64,000 nt of DNA, taken from NCBI RefSeq assembly GCF_020524355.2, contig NZ_CP129019.1:1674001-1738000 (forward strand). Reading direction: 5' to 3'. This DNA is from Mesobacillus subterraneus (GTDB lineage Bacteria; Bacillota; Bacilli; Bacillales; Cytobacillaceae). This document shows, piece after piece, positions 1-6,166 of the stretch (its first letter is position 1; each line of letters starts with the position of its first letter). A program made the position numbers and the translations under genes. The notes under the pieces are model-generated. The model saw only the letters and a list, made by a program, of their open reading frames with translations. It was not told the DNA's origin and made no database searches.

Positions 1-37
1 TGCAATCGCAGCAATTGCGAAGGCAGCAAGAAAATAA
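1..37 (+). CDS. C-terminal tail of an upstream gene (partial)
   Basis: The only frame that closes cleanly against the hairpin that follows reads AIAAIAKAARK and stops at 35-37 (TAA). An Ala/Lys-rich tail ending five bases before an intrinsic terminator suits the end of a real gene that starts outside the window. Nothing can be said about its function. Confidence 0.4.
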   Translation, partial: AIAAIAKAARK

Positions 38-41
38 GACG

Positions 42-76
42 AAAGCTGGATGACTTCCATCCAGCTTTATTCTTTT
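42..76 (+). terminator. Rho-independent terminator
   Basis: A perfect 11-bp stem (AAAGCTGGATG at 42-52, CATCCAGCTTT at 58-68) with a 5-nt loop is followed by a T-rich tail. It ends the transcript coming from the left edge. Confidence 0.85.
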
Positions 77-375
77 GTTCAAAAATATTAAAATGATAGG
101 TTTTCGCGCAGCCTGCTGTTAATCGTGCTAAAAAGGTGAAGTAGCTTTTTTGCCTGTACATAGGTAACATCTAGATATCCATGAATCCCAGCGTATTATT
201 AGTCTGACCAGCCTCTGGGTTGTCATAATAATTTCCCAACCTCTTAGCGTAAATCATCGAATCTATCAGATTATACCAATTTCACTCTTTCATTGTTTTT
301 TAGTATATTATTTACAAATTTTAGAAAGCTTTGCTTAACAATCAATCTTCCATTTCTACTATGTAGGTAGTAAAT
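77..375. other. Intergenic region, no gene seen
   Basis: A+T-rich spacer between the edge terminator and the promoter of the B12/STAS operon. No ORF with a ribosome site, no RNA gene and no convincing second promoter were found. Confidence 0.5.
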
Positions 376-404
376 TTGTATGGTTACTATTAGAAATGTA
401 TAAT
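376..404 (+). promoter_or_regulatory. SigA-type promoter of the B12/STAS operon
   Basis: TTGTAT at 376-381 and TATAAT at 399-404 are separated by 17 bp, so transcription should begin near 411. The position also rules out an ATG at 404 as the start of the first gene, because that ATG lies in the -10 box. Confidence 0.6.
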
Positions 405-442
405 TGGACTATGTTTTAAAAGGGGATAGGGGGAAATGGAGT

Positions 443-748
443 ATGTATATCGTTCATTCAACTGTGAACATACCAGAAGGCAAGGTTGATGAAGTGATTG
501 GCATCTACCAAAAAAGATCAAGATTGGTAGATGATTATGAAGGATTCATTTCCTTTCATTTGCTGCAAAATGAACAGAGCCCATCAGAGTTGACCGTTCA
601 AATCAGCTGGGATACAAAGGAAAATTATATAAAGTATATTACGAGTGACGCATATAAGAAAGTTCATGAACTTGAGAAGAATTATCCAGACCAGGAGCTA
701 GCATCAATTCGTCCAAGTGTCGGACGATACAAGGTGGTAGCCGAATGA
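443..748 (+). CDS. ABM-domain (antibiotic biosynthesis monooxygenase-like) protein
   Basis: About 101 residues beginning MYIVHSTVNIPEGKVDEV, a dimeric alpha+beta ferredoxin-like ABM fold as in HmoB/IsdG-type haem monooxygenases and quinol monooxygenases. The family pattern of a beta strand, a helix and 'F.SFHLLQ....W..KE.Y..Y..S..Y' is clear. The start at 443 is chosen over an in-frame ATG at 404 because 404 overlaps the -10 box and 443 has a GGGGG ribosome site about 9 nt upstream. First gene of a four-gene operon; its stop overlaps the next start by 4 nt. The substrate is unknown; haem or a small redox metabolite is possible, but the haem-ligand residues of IsdG cannot be assigned with certainty. 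Confidence 0.75.
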   Translation: MYIVHSTVNIPEGKVDEVIGIYQKRSRLVDDYEGFISFHLLQNEQSPSELTVQISWDTKENYIKYITSDAYKKVHELEKNYPDQELASIRPSVGRYKVVAE

Positions 749-1113
749 ATCATTTACTAATCCATTCAATTATCGAAGAAGTTACCGATGGAATTTATAG
801 GGATTATCCTATCTTGTTAGAAAAATATGGAGAACGAGGTAAGCTAAAATGTAAAGAGGACAATGAGCATCATCTAAAGTATCTCCAAACCGCTGCAAGA
901 ATGAATGAGGAGAAATACTTCGTTGATTATGCCCATTGGCTTAATGGCATTCTTACCTCAAGAGGCATGAAAACAGAGCATCTAGTTGATAATTTCCAGA
1001 GATTGATCATCGCTTTTGAAAAGTCGGATGACGACAAAACTTCTAGAGTATTTATCAGTATGCTTGAAGGCGCGATTAATTCATTATCAGATGAGGCAAT
1101 AATAAATGAATGA
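745..1113 (+). CDS. Small helical protein of a B12 sensory operon
   Basis: 122 residues, predicted all-helical, with a conserved-looking core 'YGERGK.KC.EDN.HHLKYL' (about 28-48) and 'DYAHWLNGILTSRGM' (about 60-74). From memory, a domain with this YGERG/EDxxYHL pattern precedes cobalamin-binding domains in other bacteria as part of one chain; here it would be a separate subunit. That link is inference. The ATG overlaps the previous stop (ATGA), so the two are translationally coupled, and the B12-binding gene follows after 11 nt. Possible sensor or adaptor; no catalytic residues recognised. Confidence 0.6.
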   Translation: MNHLLIHSIIEEVTDGIYRDYPILLEKYGERGKLKCKEDNEHHLKYLQTAARMNEEKYFVDYAHWLNGILTSRGMKTEHLVDNFQRLIIAFEKSDDDKTSRVFISMLEGAINSLSDEAIINE

Positions 1114-1124
1114 GGTGAGGTGAC

Positions 1125-1787
1125 ATGGAAAAGGCAATAAAGCTGTCGCAGCTTTTACTAGAAGGTGATCAGGATGCATCCTGGGAACTGATAGAAGATG
1201 AGAGCAAGGCCTCGAGAGACAGCTTATACATTTATGAAAACCTCATTACTCCTGCAATGAGGCATATCGGTCACTTATGGGAAACCAACAAAATCACAGT
1301 CGCTGATGAACATTTGGCAACTTCGACTTGTGATTATGTAATGGCACGGTATAATTGGCAACATGGAAAAGACAAGCAAGTATTACCTAATGGGAAAAAA
1401 GCAATGTTTCTTTGTGTTGAACAAGAACAGCATTACCTTGACCTTAAAATGGTTAGCCAGCTGTTCAGTGAATATGGTTGGGAAACTAAATACCATGGTC
1501 CGAACCTTCCGCTGGAATACGTTAAAAAAGCAGCAGAAGAGTGGAAACCGGATGCTATTTGCCTGTCTTTTTCAATCCTTTACCATGCAGAACAACTTCG
1601 TCCTTATATAAAAGAATTAGAAGAACTTCCAACCCATCCAGTTGTTATTATTGGAGGACGTTTGTTAAGTCAGTATGAATTTAAACGATATGGTTCGGAA
1701 CGGACACTTTTCCTAAAGAACCTTGAAGATATAAAAGATTGGCTTGACCGTAATCAGCATGGAGTGAAATCAAATGTCGGATCTTAA
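1125..1787 (+). CDS. Cobalamin (B12)-binding sensory protein, CarH-like without DNA-binding domain
   Basis: 220 residues: a four-helix B12-binding-2 cap (about 1-85) and a Rossmann-type B12-binding domain (about 92-205). The cap holds W52 and E62-H63, exactly the Wx9EH spacing of CarH/LitR photoreceptors. The lower-ligand motif is E101-x-H103-x-x-D106, so the histidine is present but the usual final glycine is Asp. The residue after W52 is Glu, whereas CarH uses His there as upper axial ligand, so light chemistry may differ. No MerR DNA-binding domain is attached, so output must pass through a partner. Ribosome site GAGGTGAGGTGAC; overlaps the STAS gene by 14 nt. Confidence 0.85.
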   Translation: MEKAIKLSQLLLEGDQDASWELIEDESKASRDSLYIYENLITPAMRHIGHLWETNKITVADEHLATSTCDYVMARYNWQHGKDKQVLPNGKKAMFLCVEQEQHYLDLKMVSQLFSEYGWETKYHGPNLPLEYVKKAAEEWKPDAICLSFSILYHAEQLRPYIKELEELPTHPVVIIGGRLLSQYEFKRYGSERTLFLKNLEDIKDWLDRNQHGVKSNVGS

Positions 1788-2520
1788 ATATTTGCCACAG
1801 CCATATTTTTTAGTAGACCGTGAATATAATATCCATGATTTTTCTCAAGTAAGCTCAGAAATATTTTATATAAGTAAAAACTTTCTTGATCTTGTGGACC
1901 GGGAAAGCCAAGGCAAAACAAAGAATATTTTGGGAAATAAGGAAAGCAGGGCAGAAGGCGAATTAACCATGATAACCAAAAATTCGCCATATGCCCTGTT
2001 TGACATAAGTGTAAATTGGAATGGAGATAGCGGTCATATCATTTGTATTGAAAAAGACCATCGCCTGATGGAATTAGAAAGTATGGTTGATAAACACCGG
2101 AAACGGCTGTCAGACACTAATCTAGAACTGCTTGAAAAAAAAGAGTTGGTTGAAAAAACACTTTTTGAGATTAAAAGTCTTTCTTGCCCATTCATAAAGT
2201 TAACCAATAGCACTGCATTGGTGCCTCTTTTTGGAAACCTGGATGTTGAACTAATTCGCCAAAATGAACAGAGGGTATTGGAAAAATCACAAGAGGGGGA
2301 CTATAAAGAGGTTCTGTTTGATTTTAATGGAGTTGGAAATTTAACAATCGAAGGAGTAGAAGCCTTCGTTTCATTGGTTAATGAACTCCAGTTGATGGGA
2401 CTTCAGCCATGTATAATCGGAATAAAGCCGAATCATGCCTTTTACCTTAATAACTCAAAAGCGGTTCCTGATGTGCCTTTTTTGAATACTCTAAGCAAAG
2501 CACTTAATAAACAGTTTTAG
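1774..2520 (+). CDS. PAS-like/coiled-coil/STAS protein, RsbR paralogue-like
   Basis: 248 residues. Residues 1-95 look PAS-like ('PYFLVDREYNIHDFS'), 96-132 form a coiled coil, and about 137-248 are a STAS domain with 'DFNGVGNLTIEGVEAFV' (183-199) and 'PCIIGIKP' (212-219). This is the architecture of stressosome scaffold proteins (RsbR family: sensor, linker, STAS). T191 lies near one phosphorylated threonine of RsbRA; the second site ('GIRPE.AQT' in RsbRA) is not conserved. Last gene of the operon, overlapping the B12 gene by 14 nt, so probably the output partner of the cobalamin sensor. Whether it enters stressosomes is inference. Confidence 0.75.
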   Translation: MSDLKYLPQPYFLVDREYNIHDFSQVSSEIFYISKNFLDLVDRESQGKTKNILGNKESRAEGELTMITKNSPYALFDISVNWNGDSGHIICIEKDHRLMELESMVDKHRKRLSDTNLELLEKKELVEKTLFEIKSLSCPFIKLTNSTALVPLFGNLDVELIRQNEQRVLEKSQEGDYKEVLFDFNGVGNLTIEGVEAFVSLVNELQLMGLQPCIIGIKPNHAFYLNNSKAVPDVPFLNTLSKALNKQF

Positions 2521-2522
2521 GA

Positions 2523-2560
2523 AAAACACTCCGATAATTTTTACGGAGTGTTTTTTTTGT
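2523..2560 (+). terminator. Terminator of the B12/STAS operon
   Basis: A stem of AAAACACTCCG (2523-2533) and CGGAGTGTTTT (2544-2554), loop of 10 nt, followed by an uninterrupted T run. Confidence 0.9.
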
Positions 2561-2834
2561 TTTATGGGTCATTGTTTCTATTATTACTTTCTAAAGCTGA
2601 CGGTTTCCCAATATGTATTGATCATAATTTACCAGTGCTTTTTTACCGAATTAGTACTATTTACAACCATAAAATAAAATTCATATAAGGAAGGAATCTG
2701 TTGAAAATGAATTAACGATTATACTGGGAAATTGTGTTTCAATTGGAAATGTAATTAGTAATTAAATTCCAAATCAGCGCCGGTACTAGTTTTCTGCCGC
2801 TTATTTTTCCCAACCAGAAAGGCCCGGTTAACAG
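2561..2834. other. Intergenic region before the subtilase gene
   Basis: No gene seen. A weaker promoter-like pair, TTTACA (2660-2665) and TATAAG (2684-2689) with an 18-bp spacer, lies here and may be an upstream start for the protease transcript. Confidence 0.4.
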
Positions 2835-2864
2835 TTGATATTGGCTGAAAATTTAAAATATACT
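2835..2864 (+). promoter_or_regulatory. SigA-type promoter of the subtilase gene
   Basis: TTGATA (2835-2840), an 18-bp spacer and TATACT (2859-2864), ending 53 bp before the ATG at 2918. Confidence 0.6.
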
Positions 2865-2917
2865 TAATCCTGCAGCCGATATGCTGTAAAATTTTCAAAG
2901 GCGAGAGGAGCAAAAGA

Positions 2918-4189
2918 ATGAAGAAGAAGAGAATACTCGGATCCGCTGTACTTAGTTTAGCAATGGGTGTTTCGATGTTTGCTACAGGGGCTTTTGGAGC
3001 AGGAGTGCAAGAAAGCCAGGATACTTATCGAGTTTTAATTAAGGGTCCGAGTGCAGAAAAAGCAAAAGTGAAAGAACAGTTTGGCAAGCGATGGGACTTT
3101 GGGAATCAGGGGTTTACAACTGAAGTAAACAGCAATCAATATCAGGCATTGTTAAAGAACAAAAATATTGAAGTATCTCAGGTTGAAACCTACACAGTTG
3201 AGGCTCGTGTTGAAGGAAAAGGGAAAGGCAAAGGGGATTACACTGTCCAGGCATCGTATCCTTCTGACCAGACACCATGGGGAATCCAGGCAATATATAA
3301 CGACAATAATATTCAGTACACGACCGGAGGAGACGGCATTAAAGTGGCTGTCCTTGATACTGGTATAAATAGCAGCCACATTGACTTAACCGATAATGTA
3401 GAACAATGTAAAGACTTTACACAAAGTTCACCTTTAGTTAACGGAACATGTACCGACAGACAGGGACATGGAACACATGTTGCCGGAACAGCTGTCGCAA
3501 ATGGAGGCTATGACGGAGCCGGTGTCTATGGTGTAGCACCACAAGCTGAACTTTGGGGCTATAAAGTACTAGGCGACAACGGTTCAGGTTACTCGGATGA
3601 TATTGCGGGTGCGATTCGTCATGCTGCTGATGAGGGAGCTCGTACGGGGTCAAAAGTGGTCATCAATATGTCACTTGGTTCAAGCAGCAAGGATTCGATG
3701 ATAGCAAGCGCAGTTGATTATGCATACAGTAAAGGTGTTCTTGTGGTAGCAGCTGCAGGCAACAGCGGTCCATACTCAAACACTATTGGCTACCCTGGCG
3801 CATTGACAAATGCCATCGCTGTTGCATCACTTGACAACGCATTCGTTAATGGAACTCATAGGGTATCCAGCTTCTCTTCTCGCGGAAACCCTAATACAGA
3901 TGGCGACTACTATATCCAGGAAAAAGATGTTGAAGTTTCTGCTCCTGGCGGTGGAATTTACTCAACTGCAGTAGATGGAAATTACACGACAATGAGTGGT
4001 ACTTCCATGGCAACTCCACATATTGCAGGTCTTGCAGCGAAGCTTTGGTCTTCTAACAAGTCATGGAGCAACTCTCAGCTTCGTTCTGAAATCCAAAGAC
4101 GCGCAAAGCTATACGACATCAAAGGTGGAACAGGAGCAGCTACTGGCGATGATTATGCATCAGGTTTCGGCTTCCCACGCGTAAAATAA
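2918..4189 (+). CDS. Secreted S8 subtilisin-like serine protease
   Basis: 423-residue pre-pro-enzyme. Residues 1-29 are a Sec signal peptide (KKKR, hydrophobic core, AFGAG). About 35-95 are an inhibitor-I9-like pro-region, followed by a Gly/Lys-rich linker and the mature domain from about 113. The catalytic triad is D147 (LDTGINSSH), H184 (GHGTHVAGT) and S363 (GTSMATPH), with oxyanion Asn282 (AAAGNSGP). C164 and C178 flank the loop before the His and could form a disulphide, as in some thermostable Bacillus subtilases. It degrades extracellular protein. It lies just upstream of a peptide-responsive regulator, which may control it; this is inferred from NprR controlling a neutral protease in the Bacillus cereus group. 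Ribosome site GAGAGGAG. Confidence 0.95.
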   Translation: MKKKRILGSAVLSLAMGVSMFATGAFGAGVQESQDTYRVLIKGPSAEKAKVKEQFGKRWDFGNQGFTTEVNSNQYQALLKNKNIEVSQVETYTVEARVEGKGKGKGDYTVQASYPSDQTPWGIQAIYNDNNIQYTTGGDGIKVAVLDTGINSSHIDLTDNVEQCKDFTQSSPLVNGTCTDRQGHGTHVAGTAVANGGYDGAGVYGVAPQAELWGYKVLGDNGSGYSDDIAGAIRHAADEGARTGSKVVINMSLGSSSKDSMIASAVDYAYSKGVLVVAAAGNSGPYSNTIGYPGALTNAIAVASLDNAFVNGTHRVSSFSSRGNPNTDGDYYIQEKDVEVSAPGGGIYSTAVDGNYTTMSGTSMATPHIAGLAAKLWSSNKSWSNSQLRSEIQRRAKLYDIKGGTGAATGDDYASGFGFPRVK

Positions 4190-4209
4190 TCGAATCTAAC
4201 AAAATTGCC

Positions 4210-4246
4210 AGCCATCCGGGTTGATTGATTCGGGTGGCTTTATTTA
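4210..4246 (+). terminator. Terminator of the subtilase gene
   Basis: Stem AGCCATCCG (4210-4218) with CGGGTGGCT (4231-4239), one G-U pair, 12-nt loop, then TTATTT. Confidence 0.8.
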
Positions 4247-4369
4247 ATAAATTGTTGTATTATATGAAGAAATAATTTATAAAATATAGAATTTTTAAAA
4301 AATAGTACTTTCGGACTGTTTAAAACATCTGAAAAGATGGTAGATTAAAAGAAAACGGATGGTGAACGT

Positions 4370-5590
4370 ATGCAGTTTGGACCACTCATTAAATTCTATA
4401 GGATCCAGCAAGGTCTGACACAGAAGGAACTGGCAAATGGTATATGTTCAGTTCCTCATTTAAGCAAGATCGAAAGCAACTCCAAGGAAGGCAATGAAGA
4501 AACAATGGGCCTATTGCTCGAAAGGCTTGGGGTCAACCTTTCATCTATTACGGAAAATGAGGGACAAATCAAACAATTAGTGGCTGATTTGAATGAAAAA
4601 ATTGACTATTACTTAAATGATGAAGCTGACGTTGTAATGGAAAAACTAAAGGAGTTTGAAAGTATTATTCCATTTACTACAAATCTACATACATATGAAC
4701 TTGCAAAATATAGGTATTTAGTTTTTAAGGAACTGTTAGATGACGCACAAAAACAGTATGACCTTTTAAACAAACAGAAGAATATATTTTCCCAACCTCA
4801 GTTGGCTTTATTTTCCTATCTTTATGCTGTATGTTTATTAAAGAAGGGAATATATAAAAAAGCAGATCACTTATTAGGTTCAATTGGTAAAGATTCTAAG
4901 ATTGACATTTCAAGTGGTGAATTATTTTACCATCGAGCAATCGCTAAGACAACTTTAGAGGAGCCAGGTTATGCTATTTATTACGGAAAGCTTGCATTGC
5001 AAGAGTTCATGGAAGATCATAACTTTAAACGAATACTCCACGCAATGATGTTACTAGGAATTAATTATACTCACTCAAAAATTTACGAAGAAGCTCAAGA
5101 ATGTTTTAAACATTTAATCAGAAATGCAGAGTTATTAAAAGAAACTAAACTGCTTCCGGAGATTTATCACAACATGGGTTACTTGCAAAAAAAATTACAC
5201 CATTACGAAGATGCGATATTGTTTTTTGAGAAGAGTAAATCTTTACAAACCAACCAAAATACCCATTATTTAATCACAACTTACTCTATTGGAGAGATTT
5301 ATTTAGCGTTGAGAAGTGAAGAAAAGGCTAGAGAAGCGTTTCAAGAGGTTTATGAACTATCAAAGATGTTAAGTAATCGTAAATATAAAATACTTTCAAA
5401 CTATTACTTAATGAATCTTGAATCCCCAGAGAAGTCGCTTGCCTATACAGAATCGAAAGTAATACCTTATTTAGAAGAGAGTGACGGAAAAAGTGAAGAG
5501 TTAATTGGATTTTACAAATTGCTGTCAAACCACTATCAAAAGATAGGCAGGTTTGATCAAGCGGTAAAATATATTGAAAAAATTAATTAA
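4370..5590 (+). CDS. RRNPP-type peptide-sensing regulator (XRE HTH plus TPR)
   Basis: 406 residues. Residues 1-60 are a Cro/C1-type helix-turn-helix ('GLTQKELANGICSVPHLSKIES'). The rest is helical with tetratricopeptide repeats, for example 'LLPEIYHNMGYLQKKLHHYEDA' split around residues 262-283 and 'YKLLSNHYQKIGRFDQA' near the end. This is the layout of NprR/PlcR/AimR-class receptors, which bind re-imported signalling peptides in the TPR groove and switch DNA binding. Length is close to NprR (about 420). The stop is 13 nt before a 30-codon exported peptide gene, the usual receptor/pro-peptide arrangement. Likely targets are its own operon and perhaps the upstream subtilase gene; this is inference. 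Confidence 0.85.
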   Translation: MQFGPLIKFYRIQQGLTQKELANGICSVPHLSKIESNSKEGNEETMGLLLERLGVNLSSITENEGQIKQLVADLNEKIDYYLNDEADVVMEKLKEFESIIPFTTNLHTYELAKYRYLVFKELLDDAQKQYDLLNKQKNIFSQPQLALFSYLYAVCLLKKGIYKKADHLLGSIGKDSKIDISSGELFYHRAIAKTTLEEPGYAIYYGKLALQEFMEDHNFKRILHAMMLLGINYTHSKIYEEAQECFKHLIRNAELLKETKLLPEIYHNMGYLQKKLHHYEDAILFFEKSKSLQTNQNTHYLITTYSIGEIYLALRSEEKAREAFQEVYELSKMLSNRKYKILSNYYLMNLESPEKSLAYTESKVIPYLEESDGKSEELIGFYKLLSNHYQKIGRFDQAVKYIEKIN

Positions 5591-5603
5591 TGGAGGAATG
5601 AAA

Positions 5604-5696
5604 ATGAAAAAGAAATTAGTTGCTTTCCTTTCAACAATTACAATGGCTTTAGGAGTTTTAGTGGCTGGCATGCCGCCAATTTTGCCTCCAATCTAA
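5604..5696 (+). CDS. Pro-peptide of a putative quorum-sensing signal
   Basis: 30 residues, starting MKKKLVAFLS and ending AGMPPILPPI. It has a Lys-rich N-terminus, a hydrophobic export segment (residues 5-21) and a short Pro-rich C-terminal tail that would be the mature signal. The ATG at 5604 is preferred over 5598 because TGGAGG (5591-5596) is then 7 nt upstream. It follows the receptor gene at once and a terminator follows it, as for NprX, PapR or Phr genes. The tail does not match the signal peptides I know (NprX SKPDIVG, PapR LPFEF), so it would be a new pherotype. The processing site is unknown. Confidence 0.8.
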   Translation: MKKKLVAFLSTITMALGVLVAGMPPILPPI

Positions 5697-5706
5697 ATAA
5701 ATATAT

Positions 5707-5735
5707 AAAAAAGGCCCTTTAGGGTCTTTTTTGTT
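5707..5735 (+). terminator. Terminator of the receptor/peptide operon
   Basis: AAAAAAGGCCC (5707-5717), loop TTTA, GGGTCTTTTTT (5722-5732), with one G-U pair. Confidence 0.85.
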
Positions 5736-5922
5736 TCTTGATAAGTTATTTTTTCAAGAAGCAGCAAAATTACACGAAATTTCCTAAATATATTAAAAAC
5801 TCTACAACTTGGGAAAGTTTTCATGATGTTAAACTACCCCCAGAACCCTCATATAATAAACGAACTATTTCCACGAAGCGGACATCTATTGGGTCCTGCT
5901 GAAAAATATGAGGAGGTTCGGT

Positions 5923-6051
5923 ATGGGAAGAATTAGCATGGATATTGACGAGCTGTTGGAAGAGACTATGGAAATCTCTGATGAAGATTTGAGCTTTAAA
6001 CTGAACCCGATTGAGATTGACAAATTACTTGAAAATACACGCCATTGGTAA
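5923..6051 (+). CDS. Small acidic protein (42 aa), unknown
   Basis: Starts MGRISMDIDELLEE and ends LLENTRHW; strongly acidic and probably helical. AGGAGG (5911-5916) sits 6 nt before the ATG and a strong terminator follows 8 nt after the stop, so it is a complete single-gene unit. Family not recognised. It could be a regulatory microprotein; no signal peptide or membrane segment is visible. Confidence 0.65.
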   Translation: MGRISMDIDELLEETMEISDEDLSFKLNPIEIDKLLENTRHW

Positions 6052-6058
6052 ATGATAT

Positions 6059-6096
6059 AAATCCGTTCCAGGATTCACTGGAACGGATTTTTTATT
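6059..6096 (+). terminator. Terminator of the 42-aa gene
   Basis: A 12-13 bp perfect stem (AATCCGTTCCAG at 6060-6071, CTGGAACGGATT at 6078-6089) followed by TTTTTTA. Confidence 0.9.
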
Positions 6097-6166
6097 TTAT
6101 ATGGATGAATCAGAACGTATGTACTATACTTAATGTAAGTATTTAACTTATGGGCCAGGTGAGCAG

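Noticed and set aside
404..442. Extended start (MDYVLKGDRGKWS) for the ABM gene
   Set aside because: ATG 404 overlaps the -10 box, and the ABM fold begins at the ATG at 443 with a proper ribosome site.
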